Positions 1 to 12,953 of a stretch of 64,000 nucleotides of DNA are shown one piece after another. The position numbers were made by a program, and so were the translations under genes. Below the pieces are notes generated by a model. That model was not told the DNA's origin, did not search any database, and saw nothing but the letters and a program-made list of their open reading frames with translations. Position 1 is the first letter of the stretch, and every line of letters starts with the position of its first letter. Source of the stretch: Adiantum capillus-veneris (taxonomy: Eukaryota > Streptophyta > Polypodiopsida > Polypodiales > Pteridaceae); NCBI GenBank assembly GCA_014529385.2, contig CM043955.1, positions 147,129,640 through 147,193,639 on the forward strand, given 5' to 3'.

Positions 1-515
1 GTGGTCAACACATTGAATTCGACAGTCACCTTGCTACGAGATGTCCCCGACGTGGCTTGTCAAATGCTAGTAAAGATAGCCCGGATGATTATCATCTACA
101 TCCAGGTGTTTAAAGACACTGAAGGCGACGATCATCCGTAGAATCTGTTCTTGAAAGGGCATAGAGGGATCTGTTGGAATCTCCACAATTTGCCGCCACG
201 ACACATTTTGATGGCAATGTACTCCAGGCTAATGTACCTACCTTCACACTACTTGTAGACATTCGAAGAGGCCTTCGTCACAGGGTTCTTTAAAATCGAC
301 TCAAGGATCTTCCATCCTATGGCGAAGGACCACAAGGCATGGTACGTAGCATACCAACACACATTAAGTGAAAATCCTTTCACACAGCATCAAGAAGCCC
401 TGGAAGCTGTCCTTCGAACAAGAAGCTTTTTAGCAATACTTGCTTCATTGGAGCCACATCAATGGCCAAAGCACTGAACATGCATGAGGGTGTGCAAGGA
501 TAAGGAAGGGGGGAG
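1..515 (+). mobile_element. E0: 3' internal end of a Tat-like Ty3/Gypsy element entering from the left
   Basis: This stretch lies just upstream of a purine-rich tract (about 497-515, AAGGAAGGGGGGAG at its core) that fits a polypurine tract directly before an LTR. Part of it reads as protein-like sequence on the plus strand, but I recognise no domain. The element is a cut-off fossil because the window starts inside it. Its assignment to the Tat-like group rests on the LTR that follows, whose end resembles that of P1. Confidence 0.55.
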
Positions 516-1427
516 TGTTTGACAGACAAAGCGACAAGCGGCTGTTTCCAGAAAAGGGTCATATTTTTATGAGAAACCTTTGTAAAATTCTTTTGTAAGA
601 GAGCATCTCTAAGCCGAGAACTTGTCAAAGGATTTATGATTATTCTTCTGGGAGCATTTGTATATTAGAGAGCTAGTTAGAAGTTTAGGAGCTTTTGGCC
701 GGACAAGCCATTTGTAAAGACCTAAACTATAAAGGTCATTTTTTGTAAGTTTGAACATCATCTTTTTGAGGAGAAATTGAGAAGACAGCGTACGTTTGAG
801 ATCTCCTTCTTGCTCCAACTTGTAATCTTCGCTATTGTGGCTACGGTAATCCAAATTCAGATTCATTTATTGCCTTGTGTTCCTCTTACTTTGCTCTTCC
901 ATTCAAGTGTAATCATTTAAGATTCGGTGTAGGTTTTTAACTACGAGTTTGAGACCTTAAATCGTTGTTTTGAGTGTCTATATGCGTATTTTATGTTGTT
1001 TTGACCATAGGAGAGGCTTTAGGGACCCTAAAATGACCCATTAGGATCACCTGTTTGTTGTTTTTGCTGACTTTGGGACGAATGATTGTGATCTTTGTAC
1101 CTCTTCAGAATGCTGTGATAGTGATAGGATATGATCCTGATAGTCCCCTGTGGCTTCCCTTCAAGTTTCGTGCGATTCCGAATAGATTTGCATGGTAAAC
1201 GGGCGTGATGATTGTAGAGCTGTGTAGAAGGACATGGTCAGATTACTTGGTGATGGTGAGTTTGATTTTCTTGTAGAGTTAGTAGATGCATCTCATCGAG
1301 TTCACTTCATTAGGATTGACACCCTAGTGAGTTTCCATGCCTCATCCTGGTCGCTTCCCTTGTATTGATAAATATGTTGATGCTTGAGAGCTATGCTATG
1401 GACGTCCGTCGCGGCGACCCGCAAACA
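516..1427 (+). repeat. E0 3' LTR (about 912 bp)
   Basis: The LTR begins TGTTTGACAGAC directly after a polypurine tract and ends in CA after GACGTCCGTCGCGGCGACCC. That end block, GACGTCCGTCGC, recurs just before the LTR end of P1 near 24812. The stretch GTTTCCATGCC and the later TTGATAA..TGTTGG/TGATG...GAGCTATGC resemble the 3' part of the E3 LTR near 45548-45630. The length agrees with the P1 (934 bp) and E3 (926 bp) LTRs. The partner LTR lies outside the window. Confidence 0.65.
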
Positions 1428-3769
1428 AGTTTAATACAACAACACACACGTCCAAAACACAAGGTTCTCCCAAATAGCTAGGAGACCAAGAAGCTAGCTT
1501 CAAAAACATTTGTCTATAGGCTTTGATTGACCCACATTTAATAATTCCTTGTTAAGTTGACAAGTGTTAGTAAGGTGGTCTTTCCTTGTCTATAGATTGT
1601 ATTCCTACTCACAGCTACTGTAGTCTTTGACTCAGCTGGTGTTAGATTGTAGGTTAATCCAAAATTACTTACCCATTTGTAACTATTTTGTTTTTGATTA
1701 TTTTAGGAACATTTTACCTATAAATGGACTACTCTTGGATGGACGCTTGGTTTGAGGACTTTCCATAAAAACTGGTAACAGCATGGAAAACTTCTAAAAC
1801 TTATGAATGACATCCATACTATTTTATAATAGCTAACAAAGACTTAAAACTCTGAGTGGAGTATAATCCTCTTTGTTAACATTGTCACTTATAGCTCCAA
1901 TGAGACTCATGAATTTTCCATCTCTTTGGCTTCTTTGACTATTCTACTTTCATCAACTTGATGAGGTAGTAGGCCCAGACTCAATGGGCCTACTACTGAT
2001 TCATTGAGTACGGTGCCTGGGTTGGGGCAGGTGCATGCGCGCGCACGCACACACACATGCCACATTCATATGTGGCTTATTATCAGCCTCTTCTACACCC
2101 AAAAATTAATGTCTCAAACTTTTTATGGCGTTGCTCTATCTTGTACATGACCTTTCAATTGATGCTTTTAATCTATAGCTCTCCTATGGGGCCAAACCCC
2201 TTCTAATACTATCCCGGGTTAAGTATAGCTATTTGGTGGCCTGCCTAGTTATAATTGCACATATTGTTTGAGTAGATGGATGGCCTGGTTCTCCTTTGGT
2301 TTTGTGGGTAAACAACATGTTTAGATACTGGCTCTATCCTCAAGTAGGATAATATGGCAGCTGATAGTTATATTGTCCTGTGGTAATTACCTGGAATTTT
2401 CTCCCTGCTTTGGTCTCAATGGGAGCATTTGGCTCTTTTAGGGCATGATGGAGTTGATGAGTATACAGCTTTATATCACAACCTTGGGATGATTTTCGCT
2501 ACTGGAGGGTTACTTTGTTAAAGTATTCATCTAATTCCTCCCCCTTTGAGGATATCTACTAGAGGGTTATACTATTGAGATTTCCTCAAACTTGAGTTTT
2601 GCCTTGGGTTTGATGGTTACATTGTCTAGTGGATGATTTTTTGTATCTACTACCATACACACACTCCCTTATGGTAGTGTATTTTGCTGATTTCATAATC
2701 TTTGGTTGGTGAATTGGACCTGATAAAGGCGGTTTGCATATAAAAATAACTTTTTATTTTTTGTGTGCCAAACCCGTGGTGGGTTTATGCATGTGCATTG
2801 CGTCGATGTCGAGCCCCTTTGGTTTAGCTGTACCCAAGCAATGCCCGGACTTCACATTTTAATTATCCTCTCTTCTCTCTCCTTTCCTCCTTCTGTTGTC
2901 AACTTTTTGCCTGGCCTAATGGGCTGCCCCTTCAAGTTTTTATAGCTGTGCCCCTCTGAGGCCTGCAAGGATGCATGATTCTTGGGATATGGAGCAACTT
3001 GATGATGCTACCTGCTGCACTGATCTTGAAGCAGTTGAGGTTGGCTCCACTCACGGGTTGCCTAGTTAACCAGGGTGAGGGTTTTTTAAACCCTCATTTA
3101 GCCTTGCATTACATGGTTATGATTGTCTGAATGAGAGTTAAGGGGTGGTGATACTACCTATTGATATGAGTTTTATGCATCATGGATATTAGGAATCAAC
3201 GTGCTGTGTCTGAGGTGCTCTCTTGTTGTGCATTTAAATCTTTTATCCTTTGGTGGTTTCACCAGTAAAGCTTGGAAGTTTTGAAGTAGCATCTGCATTT
3301 GTTATAACTGTTGGTGGTGTTTTTTTACTGTGTCAAATGATCTGATGGAAACCTTATGTTGGTTTAGGATGGGATGTTTTTTTTGAAAAAGAGATTAAGT
3401 GGCTTAACCAAACATTCTTTAATGGAGCATCTATTATAATCATGTTGTGATTAATGATTGTTTTACAGCAACAATCCCTTAAAAAATTTTGATTACTTAA
3501 TGTAACAAAAATACTTTGGAACCTCTGAGGCGCATGGGCAGTATGACATAAATTAGTATTAAAAATCCCTATAGATTAATTGTGGTAGTGGTATTCTGCT
3601 AGATCAATCTTTAAGTACCATCTACGTTATTGCATAGTGCTCTGTAGCATCCTTGATTTCATGGTGTAGTGTTGTACTGTATTGTAGGAGCCCCTTCTTC
3701 CTCGATTCCAAGGAACTATCCGTTGATCATTTTTTACTACTCTTTGACCTACCGTAAGGTTTGGAGATA

Positions 3770-3771
<2 letters not shown>
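1428..3771. other. Intergenic stretch, no gene recognised
   Basis: I see only short scattered open frames with no recognisable domain, and a small alternating purine-pyrimidine run (GCGCGCACGCACACACACA) near 2038-2058. It may contain old, unrecognisable repeat sequence. Confidence 0.5.
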
Positions 3772-3846
<75 letters not shown>

Positions 3847-3874
3847 CACACACACACACACATACAGACACACA
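3772..3874. repeat. Compound microsatellite C32-(TC)n-(CA)n
   Basis: A run of 32 C (3772-3803) passes into about 39 bases of TC repeat and then into CA repeats around 3847-3874. The protein-like frames that cross it (poly-P, poly-SL, poly-RE) are produced by the repeat itself and are not genes. Confidence 0.95.
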
Positions 3875-3983
3875 CCAATATATTTTGGCTTCGATGAAAT
3901 CCAGTGTGCATACATTACATCACCCATATTGCCCCAAACTACAAAATCATATTCTAAAAAAATTGTGTTCCCTAGAGAGTAGG

Positions 3984-4002
3984 TTGTTAAATAATTTAAC
4001 AA
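3984..4002. repeat. Perfect 19-bp palindrome TTGTTAAATAATTTAACAA
   Basis: The same palindrome, with matching flanks (AGAGAGTAGG before it and T after it), recurs at 22343-22361. Both copies lie near CT/GA microsatellites. It may mark the end of a shared repeat, but no element could be traced from it. Confidence 0.6.
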
Positions 4003-4504
4003 TCCTTGGTTAAGAAATCTATACAAGACCAATTTTGCAAAAATATCCAAATGCTACTTATCAATAAATTCTCAACATCTAGTGGCACAATCTTCATATG
4101 AAAACAGCAACAAAGTTTTTATAGGGTTTTTTTAAACTAGTGGAGAGTGTTGTCCTTGATGCACATGTATTAGAAAGAGGAGAATCCTGTTACCTGCCAC
4201 GATCACCCACAAAAAAACAAAAAAAAGTTAGTTCATATGGTGGAAGGTAGGTGTCATAAGATGCTCCTACTTGTCATGGATGTCACCCTAATAAAAAATG
4301 CATGAGACAACACCTGGTTGAGAGGGTCCATGGGTTGTAAGCTTGAGAGTTTGAGGGGGTGGCAACTATGTGAGATAGAGTGATTTCCTCTAGGTTGGAG
4401 TCTTCTGGAGATTCACCTTTTTATAGGTCTCTCCAATCTTGGTTCCCTCCAAAGAGTCTTAACCATGCAAGGGGAGTGGGGGGTGCTAACTTTTTAGAGG
4501 GGAG
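4003..4504. other. Left flank of E1, no gene seen
   Basis: There is no convincing coding signal. This is the DNA into which E1 inserted; it should be contiguous with 13266 onward in the pre-insertion state. Confidence 0.5.
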
Positions 4505-4509
4505 GTGGG

Positions 4510-5084
4510 TGTGTGTGTATGTCGCACGTGTCAATGCATGGAACTTGCCGATACACTGTGTGCAAGCCACAAATGGCTCCAAGCACACACCAAGCCTAAA
4601 CTAGTAAGCTCAAAGATGGCGATGGTGCGTCACTCACCGCTATACGCTTGCTGTCGTGGAGGATTCCTCGCCACAAAGAAGAAGGAGCCGCCGTCATGCC
4701 GCGCTCAACCGCTTCGCCGCCGTCGTACTGCCGTCGCAATGCTCAATCACACACACTCTCTCTCTCTCTCACGCATACACACACACAAAGAGGTGAAGAA
4801 GAAGAAGATGGAGATGGAGATGGAGCAAGAGCACTCTTCAATTGCACAAATGAGAGAATGAGTGAATTTTAGGTTTAGTTGACTTTTATATGAGCTCGCC
4901 CCATTCACACTTGGGTGCCCATGCTTAGCCAACTAATCCCTTGAATGTTCCAGTTAGAGTGCGCCTCTCATCGGTGATCACTCTTACCCTTTTCCTATTG
5001 AACCGACAAGCCCGGTATCTGACTCTACCAAATAAATAATACAACACCCGTTGTAGGTAATAGGAATGCGCATGAGGGTTAACA
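4510..5084 (-). repeat. E1 3' LTR
   Basis: It matches 12651-13260, 22758-23332 and 40421-41050 along its length. The boundaries are set by the point where all four copies stop matching: GYGTATGTYGCACGTG on the left and GAGGGTTAACA on the right. It carries a CT/CA microsatellite of about 15 CT bases (4756-4770), much shorter than in its partner. Confidence 0.9.
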
Positions 5085-5097
5085 CGCCCCCCTTCCT
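5085..5097 (-). other. E1 polypurine tract
   Basis: The minus strand reads AGGAAGGGGGGCG immediately before the 3' LTR. The same tract follows the E2 left LTR at 23333-23345. Confidence 0.8.
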
Positions 5098-6456
5098 GAT
5101 GTAGATTCCGTCCTCGGAAGCTATTGAGTTGAAGCTCGTTCGTTGAGGTGGAAGAGCATTTGAAATGAATGTCCTTAGCCTTCTTCAATCACTGCAAAAT
5201 CAAACAACATTGGCACAGTAATTGCATTCTCATAAACAATTAAAAAGCATGTGCATTTTGAGGCAGACAAATTGATTGGTAACAAAATTTTAAACCATTT
5301 GTCAGCAATAAAAATTAAATTGCAATATAATCAAACACATAAACAGCTGAGAAGGTAAAAAACTAAACAAGTTTGGGGTCGCTAATTCAACGATCAAAAG
5401 GCACTAAAGATCGACTATTAATACCATGGATAAGCTTCTTAATTTTCTCTCGTCAATTAAGTTGTTTAATCGCGAGAGCCAAGTATTTCATGTTCGAGGG
5501 CTGACTAGAGGCTATACCTAGAAGACCTTGTAGTTAAGCTACGATAAAAGGAATTTCTCATGAAATCATATCGTGACTAATTACCTTTTCTTTGACCCCC
5601 CAAAGTCTTTTCACAGTGATTCAATTTTGATGTGTGTGCTTATTTTGTATGCCTTGGGTTTTTTGCTTTTCAACGAAAAGCGCCCACACTGGGAATCTCT
5701 AGGGCTCTAGTACCATATGCAATACATGTGAGTGGAGTACCAAATCAAGCTAAGGTTTCTCTTGCAGCTTAAGATTTTACATTGTGGCACTTTGATTTTT
5801 TGTTTGTTCATTTTCAACATTTTAATTTTGTAACTTTGGGGGGTCATATAACACTGTTACCCTCCCCAGGCTCATCACATTAGTAAACTCCCTTTATAAT
5901 ACTTAAGCTACAAGTGAATAGGGATTAAGCCCACTAGAAAGCCCTAGTACATTTCACACAATGCTGCCTAAATCAGAATAAGAACCTAAGTAACATTAAT
6001 TATTAGGAAGGCATTCCCCATGGTATTAAGAGAAGATCTCTAACACCTAGCTTGGTCAAACTAGCTTAATCGGACTGCTTGATTTTTAAACCTAGACAAG
6101 TGTTTATGACACAAAATTAAATTGAATTTAATGTTTGATACTAAGCAAATATGCTGAATATTATGCTACCAATCACAATGAAAGCAGACAAACATGGATG
6201 CAAAAAGATAAGGGGCAATGCTAATGGACAAGAAACACCTGTTTGTGTTGATGGTCACGTTTGATTTGAAGTGTGAACAACAGAAAGATTCCATGAAGGT
6301 CCAAATCCTAACCACAGCAACACGTTCATGTACACACTAGGAACACAAAGAATACCTCTAGGAGGCACATCAATGGGAAAAGGTACCAACACTTACTGAA
6401 CACAATTAAAAAACATAAGGAACCCTAACCTAATTATTTGCACTCCCCCTAGAGGG
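5098..6456 (-). other. E1 3' untranslated region
   Basis: About 1.36 kb with no coding signal. Its first part (to about 5652) is repeated at 23346-23905, where P1 interrupts the E2 copy. Confidence 0.7.
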
Positions 6457-7202
6457 TCAAGGGAATAGGATATTGTAGAGATTGGGGGGAAACCATAAGG
6501 CTAAACCCCTATCCTCGTCGTCGAGAAAAACAAAGTCATCATCCGTGAGACCATATGTGCCATCTGTATAATCATGTAAATCTTCTTCTTCATCAGAGGC
6601 ACCCATGTTTACTAAGAAGGTCACCAGATACCTATAGTCATCTTGGTCAAAAGGGTAGGCTTGTGCAATGGGAGATACACTCTCTACTAAGTATGGATCA
6701 ATCGTGGTCAGGAGACGTATCAGCCATTCCAACTCCTCGAAATTCCTCTCACATGCTAGGGTACCTACAAAATCCCATTCATAGGAAAGCACCGGAAAGA
6801 CCATGTGAAACATTTATGAAAAGTAACGAGGGTACTTCTCACCCAAGAGAGGAGTGGATGACTCTAGCCTACTAGCCATATCTGTACACGCAAATAGATG
6901 CTGGTTAGAGTGCAAATATTACAAGGGTCGTGTTCTTGTGCATAATGTGTTTTTATGATTTTGTGTTATGGCTCTTGATCTTTTACTTTTTTATCTTGTT
7001 TTTGTGAGTATAAGGCTTTATATATACATTCCCTAAGATTGGAGATTAAGAGGTCAGGGAGGAAAGTTGAGAGGGAAGCAAGTGAATGATGGAATTCAAC
7101 AAACACTTCCCCCTTCCTTGGGTAGATCATACCTTTTGGAATGATGTCGTCACCCTTTGAAACCAGGTGTTCCAAGTTTTTATAGGTGAAGGCTTTAACC
7201 AA
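6457..7202 (-). mobile_element. E1 distal accessory coding remnant, function unknown
   Basis: Protein-like sequence continues past the W-x-P-K region on the same strand. The last part is strongly acidic (SDEEEDLHDY, LTDDDFVFLDDEDR) and rich in aromatic residues. I recognise no family. The region belongs to a fossil element. Confidence 0.4.
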
Positions 7203-7828
7203 TAGTTTTTGACCGCCCTATGCGTTTCATCTAGTTGCAAGGGTGGTAAGGTACTCTCCCATGATTTTATTTGCAACATTATTGTAGGTTCTGAACTTAC
7301 AACGGGAGGTGCAAACTCTTTCTTGCTTGTATGGATATGTACAATGGTAGGTGGAGGTTGTGTCGAAGCTTCTATTTCTGTACAAGAACTACACGAAGAG
7401 CAAGAAGCTTCATTTGACTTCCCTGTTCTTGAGCTAGGTGGAACAAATCGTTCTTTCTTTGGTACCCAAACTAGATCTGGAGCGGGTGTGTAGCATTCCA
7501 TGCTTTTTTCCTTTCCACGATCTTCAATTCATTTTGGAGCCACAGGATTGAGCTCACATGGGCCCGGTGACAAGTGAGAGCACAATTTACGTTTTGGCAC
7601 CCACATTTGATCATTTCCTTCATAGTAGCCTTGGGCTTCTAATATTTTTTCAGGAATCCAATACAAAGTTTCTTTACATTTCTTGGGGCAAATGGGACAT
7701 CTCATACAAGGCTTCTGCTTTTTAGCACTAGCTATGGTCGCTAAAGAAGCTTTAGGGACCCAGTTGTATGTTTTCTTTGTTATGTTAGGATGAGTCTTGT
7801 CAGAAGCTATATACATATCTTCTAGCAT
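7127..7828 (-). mobile_element. E1 W-x-P-K repeat accessory region
   Basis: The translated sequence repeats a short motif at irregular spacing: NWVPKASL, YWIPEKIL, MWVPKRKLCSHL and VWVPKKERF. A cysteine cluster, CMRCPICPKKC, lies between the first two and could bind zinc. The segment MWVPKRKLCSHL closely resembles IWIPKRMLSNHL in P1 (about 35519). In both elements the region sits 3' of the enzymatic domains and upstream of the 3' untranslated region. The function is unknown; I find no match in memory to a named domain. Confidence 0.6.
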
Positions 7829-8037
7829 ATTTAAGGGTAGAGCGGTGGCATTTCATCCCCCTCAGGTGTTACCCAGGTCGTCCCCCTATTTCCCCAAGTG
7901 TCTATGGTTTCTGCTAGGTGGACCCAATTCACATTGTCCGACTCAGTCATCCCAGGTAGTACATCCATATAAGGAGAATTCCGCTACATCAGTGTCCTCT
8001 TTACATGTGTAACAATACTGCAATGGGGTCGAGTGAA

Positions 8038-8748
8038 CTATGGTGTCATATCTATGATTATAAACCTGTTTCCTAGAGGATGTGCTCGACCAGTCACAAG
8101 ATGCACTCGAACGACAGAATCTTGGAACTGCAAGTAGACATGGTTTTTAGACCAGTCATGCACCATTTTTTCTTCCCTCATGAAAGGACGTCCTAAGATC
8201 ATCTCCGATGCCATAGTGTGTTTGGAGAAATCCATAACAATGAAGGTAATTCTTATTTTATGTCCAAAGACCTTGATCTTGAGATCTTCTAGCATCCCAA
8301 TAGGTTTAACAATAGACCCATTGGCCATCTTCACTACTATGGTTGTGGTCGCAAGGTGAGGACTTCCCATAGTTTCCCACCAATTTTTAGTCACAATGTT
8401 AAGCCCAGCGCCACCATCAAGGACTCCCTTCACAGTTAATCCCTTAGTAGTGATTGGTATGGTCGCATTGGATTCATCACCCTCAAAGTATTGTCCCAAC
8501 TTGTTAACATGTATTTCTATAACAAGGTTCTCATCTAGGTTGAGTTGTGGTTCTAAGTGTTCCTCCTCTATTGGCATTTTCCCAGCTCCATCCATCTGTG
8601 CAAATTGTGGTAGCCCAAACTTTAGTTCTCCATTGAGGAAGGCTCGAAGAGCTGAGACTAGCTCGGGGTCTTTATATAGTTTGGACATGATGGTGGTTCT
8701 GACTTCTGAAGACATGAAATCCATCAATTTGTCAATGTTTAGCGGCAC
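8038..8748 (-). mobile_element. E1 retropepsin-like protease region
   Basis: The segment shows KGVLDGGAGLNIVTK, where DGGA stands in for the usual DSGA active-site motif, and later MILGRPFM, the second conserved protease block of Ty3/Gypsy elements. A preceding stretch, GQYFEGDESNATIP, resembles the protease lead-in of P1 near 30520-30560 (GEYWEGEDGNTTLP), which ties E1 and P1 to related lineages. It follows gag on the same strand. The RT domain that normally comes next is not found. Confidence 0.75.
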
Positions 8749-8968
8749 CTTTTGGACTTCAGTCCCTTGGCGTGGGGAAGATGGGACCTCGATTTCTTCG
8801 AGGATCAGGTAGTCCCTCTATAAACATTCTTTCCATCAAGAAGTGAGTACTCCCACTTCCCCATTACTTTAAGTCACTTTCTTCTTGGATGACACTAGGT
8901 ATGGCTAAGGGTCTATGGACTTGGTGAGGTTGTTGTTGTGTAGGGAACACAATGTCTGTAATCTAGAT

Positions 8969-11954
8969 CTACCTAGGTGCTAGTTCTAGATCCCTTTGGG
9001 TATCTTCTACCAAACTCCTTAATTGCTTGACTCGCTCAATCTCCTCTGTAGGGTTTGGATAAGTTCCTATCTTCTTCTTGGATCCTGGCCATTGTGGCTC
9101 ATGAAGATCCTCCTTGTTGGTTTCTATCTTAGTAGTCGTTTTGGTCTCCATGGTTTCACCTAAATCAGAATCCTCTTCAACGTCGTTCATATATACGAGG
9201 TTGTCACCAGTCCCTATGTTGGTCTTTGAACTGGGTCTGACTTCGCTGCTTTTTGTGATCTCTTCCTTCGTGTTTTCTTCTTTTTCTGAGATTGGGCAAT
9301 TGATGCCGTGTCTCTTTCCTCAAGAATATAATTTTGTTTTTCGAGCATTGATCGTGTGAGTACGTTTACTGGTACCACATGTGTACTTTGTGATGGCTCC
9401 TCGATAACTTCAATCAACTTTGATGGCGTGATCTTTGGTGCATTTAGATTATTTGGACATTGGGCAATCAAATGATCTATGCCACATCGATTACACATGA
9501 GTATCAGCATTGTAGACGTGCTCGCTTGATTGGTTTGTATTAGTGTGGCGTTCTTTTGTAGCCTAATAGGACACTCGGCTACAGGATGTGGACCTCCACA
9601 CTCATAGCATTGAAGAGGTGGTCTCTTAGTAGTGTAATTGATATTTTGGCCTCTTGCAGCACAATTGTCTCTAAGACTCTCTTGAATAGCCTTGGTGAGA
9701 TCTGCTAAAGTCATCTCAGGTATCTTTGGCTCCTTAGCAATAGGCTTTAGGGTCATTGGCTAATGCCCTGATGCTTGCGAGCTAATAGATTTAGGCTCAA
9801 CAGACACTCTTTCCTCTTGAATCATTAAATTATCCTCCAATTGGATCGCATTGGTAGTGACTGCTGCCCAAGTGGTGATACCTCTAATGACTAGGCCATT
9901 GTAGATATCCTCATGTCGTAATCCCCTAATGAATCTATCAAGCAATTAGTTATTGTTGAAGTGCTCATTTGGATTACAACGAGAATTCAAATGCTTCAGT
10001 CAACTAATAAAGTCCCTCACCGACTCTCCTTCCTCTCGTTGGGCTTTCTGGAGCTGAGAGCCTACACCCCAATGTACTCCCTCTTGTATGTATTCTTTCA
10101 AGAATAGTCTCCTAAGAGTAGGGTAAATCATTTTTTCTTTCACCCTTAGGGTTCTATACCAATCCCCTACCTTCCCACTTAAGGTTAGGCTTAAATCATT
10201 GCTCTTATGCAGTTCATTGTGTTCTCCTAGAGAATCGCATATTTGTTCAAACACTTCGATATGCTTTCTCACATCCCCATCTCCACTAAATTTTTATGTG
10301 AGCTTGGCTATTTGTACTGCCTTACTTCTAGGCTCTCTATCAGACGTGTTACGCATATTCTCAGCAATAGATCGACCACTAGCTTGAGAAAATGTTGCCA
10401 AGTCACGTAAGTGAGCAGGCACCGTGGGTGAAGGTGCTCCAGAGACTACATGTGGAGTAGGTATTTGCATTGGGCTTGGCGCATAGGAAGCCCTTGGGTT
10501 CCACGTTTGGTACAGTGTTGTGCCATGTGGCGGCCCAAAGTTCATATGTGTGGCCCTAGGCATAGCACACATCGGATGTGACATGCTAATGCTAACCGGT
10601 ATGGTCCCATGGAAATAAGAGCTGGGGTGTTGTGGTTGTGGAGCATAGGTAGTTGAAACAATGGGAGGGGTAGGGACTACATGAGTACGAGGACCCATGG
10701 GTGTATACAATTGGTACACACTTGTAGGTACTATTGCAGGAATTGAGATACCATGTAACAATGCTTTACTAACAAATGAGGTCCATGGCATGTTTCTTGG
10801 CATGCCCATCATTAGGGTAGGCATGGTAGCCGTGGTGTCATCAAGAGAAATATGAGCTAGACTCTGAAAGGTAAAGCTATCACTTGTGGGCTCAGATTGC
10901 ACCGAGACCCCTAGCGAAACAACATATGGGAGATCCATCTGACTTACCGAGGGAGTCTCCATTTGCGATAAGGTCTGTTGTTTAGCCTTTCCTATATCCA
11001 AGAATCTCATGAGACCCATTGAAGACATGTGGATCCCCTTGTTCTGTCTCTCTAACTTAATGACCCTATGGATGACCTCACAAACTCTTTGTTGTTGATC
11101 CTCCACACTAGTAGCACCCGTTGTGGATTGTAGGACATCTAACCAACCCACGTGATAGGTGTGACCTATGTATAGGTTAGTTAGAGTTTTCGTTTGTAGT
11201 TCGTACTCCCAATTCTCATTTAAGAACGCTCCATCTAGAATTGAGGTGCTAGGGGTGTCCTTTGAGCTAGATGTTATGTTGCTCTCTATGGGTTGACCCT
11301 TAGTGGTTGCTAATTCAAGAGCACTAGATTGCTCTCCTAGCAAGGATATTGACATAGAAGCTTTTGATTTTAACTCTTTTCGTTGCTCCGCCTTGCGTAA
11401 GCTCTTGATTTCCTTTTCCCTTGCTGCAAGAATATATCGCTCAACCTCTTGCACTTTGGTCAGGCTTCTACCATTGGGTAATACAACATCGGAGGGGAAT
11501 AGCTCTAAAGAGTCAGGAGGTGTAGTGAATGAAGTATTCACGTGCACATTCTCTATGGGCATAGGGTCTATGTTGGTCATGAATGGAGAATTTACTTCCC
11601 CACCCCCTCATTTACATCATTAGTTCCATATTCGGAGCAAGTGGCTCTACTAACGGTTTCCTTCAAGCGGCTAAGCACGCTCGGCCTAGACCGCGGGCCC
11701 ATGGCATGCATGTCTTGGCTTGAGATATCGAGATTAGGCATTAGGAAACCCTCCATGACATCGTCGCCAGAGGAAGAGTCACTAGCCGCTATGTTTGAGT
11801 CTTGGTTTGTACTACCTTGGGTCCCCGTCGAGGGCCCGGAACCTAAGGTAGGTGGATATTGAGAACTCGCGTAAGTTGAAATTCTCTCTAGTTGCTCCAT
11901 ATCTAGCACACAACCAGAGCGCAAATGCATGTGCCTTTGACAACCTACAAGCAT
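8969..11954 (-). mobile_element. E1 gag region
   Basis: A proline/threonine-rich leader (about 10294-11954) is followed by a capsid-like domain (about 10000-10272, with GDWYRTLR and FLKEYIQE typical of plant Gypsy Gag). After that come two zinc knuckles, CYECGGPHPVAECP and CNRCGIDHLIAQCP, near 9450-9620. The paired-knuckle pattern is shared with P1. A basic stretch (KKKKTRRKRSQK) follows. The region is open over long stretches but broken in a few places. Confidence 0.8.
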
Positions 11955-12628
11955 CGGAGAATAACCTCGAAGATTAACCGCTTACTTTTTTAGGCGTCCG
12001 TTTTCACTCTTTTTTTATGTTTTTTAATGATCATTTTTTTACTAAAGTGTGTGATAGCTCAAAATGAGTGTATCACTCAGAGGGTTGCGGTGTGCTTTAC
12101 AGCACAACGTTCGGTCACCTGAAGCTCCGTTGGTCATCAAAAAAGTCGATTTTTAGCTATGTGTGAAGCTAAAATACATAATTTTAAAGGGTGACTGAGG
12201 CCTGAGCCTGAGTGTGAGCTTGAGCTTGGGTCTGGGAGATATTTCCAATCCCGTTCCTACCTTTAATTTTTTTATTTTTTTATTTTTGGGCATAAGGTCG
12301 CCGCGGCCTGTGCGCGAGCACACACACACTCTACCTACCTACTTACAACTAATACACCTACTTTTACACACTAACACACTTCATTATCTCTAACAGATCT
12401 ACTTCCTACTTAATGTACTTTACATTACACATAACTAACAACCTTAATACTAAGACCTTATCACAGAAAAACATAGTAACCTTTCAAAACTTCATTAGCA
12501 AAGAAATACACAGTAGCAACAAAAAATCCTTTTTCTCAACACACACACCTTCCTTCCCTACCTTTTCTACAATTGAAATTGCACCACAAAAGAAGCACAC
12601 AGTGTCATTCAAGCTTAGTGTGTGGCAT
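11955..12628 (-). other. E1 5' leader
   Basis: Noncoding sequence between the primer binding site and gag. The part 12368-12628 matches the E2 leader at 40132-40398. Confidence 0.7.
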
Positions 12629-12646
12629 TCCCCGGTAGCGGTGCCA
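12629..12646 (-). other. E1 primer binding site (tRNA-Asp type)
   Basis: The minus strand reads TGGCACCGCTACCGGGGA, which matches the Tat/Athila-type tRNA-Asp primer site (TGGCGCCGTTGCCGGGGA) at 15 of 18 positions. It lies four bases inside the LTR. Confidence 0.8.
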
Positions 12647-12650
12647 AACA

Positions 12651-12889
12651 TGTGCACGTATGTTGCACGTGTCAATGCAAGGAACTTGCCGATACACTGT
12701 GTGCGAGACACAAATGGCTCCAAGCACACAACAAGCCTAAACTAGTAAGCTCAAAGATGGCGATGGTGTGTCACTCACCGCTCTACGCTTGCTGTCGTGG
12801 AGGATTCCTTGCCGCAAAGAAGAAGGAGCCGCCACCACGCCGCGTTCAACCGCTTCGCCGCCGCCGTGCTGCCGTCACAATGCTCGATC

Positions 12890-12953
<64 letters not shown>

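Noticed and set aside
2763-2945. 60-residue open frame as a small secreted protein
   Set aside because: It has a hydrophobic tail but no start context, homologue or conserved feature; chance is the simpler explanation.
3727-4050. Open frames with poly-G, RE and SL runs
   Set aside because: They are produced by the C and CT microsatellite and have no codon structure outside it. The same applies to frames over the CT and CA arrays at 12893, 22986, 40654, 47104, 48921 and 58190.
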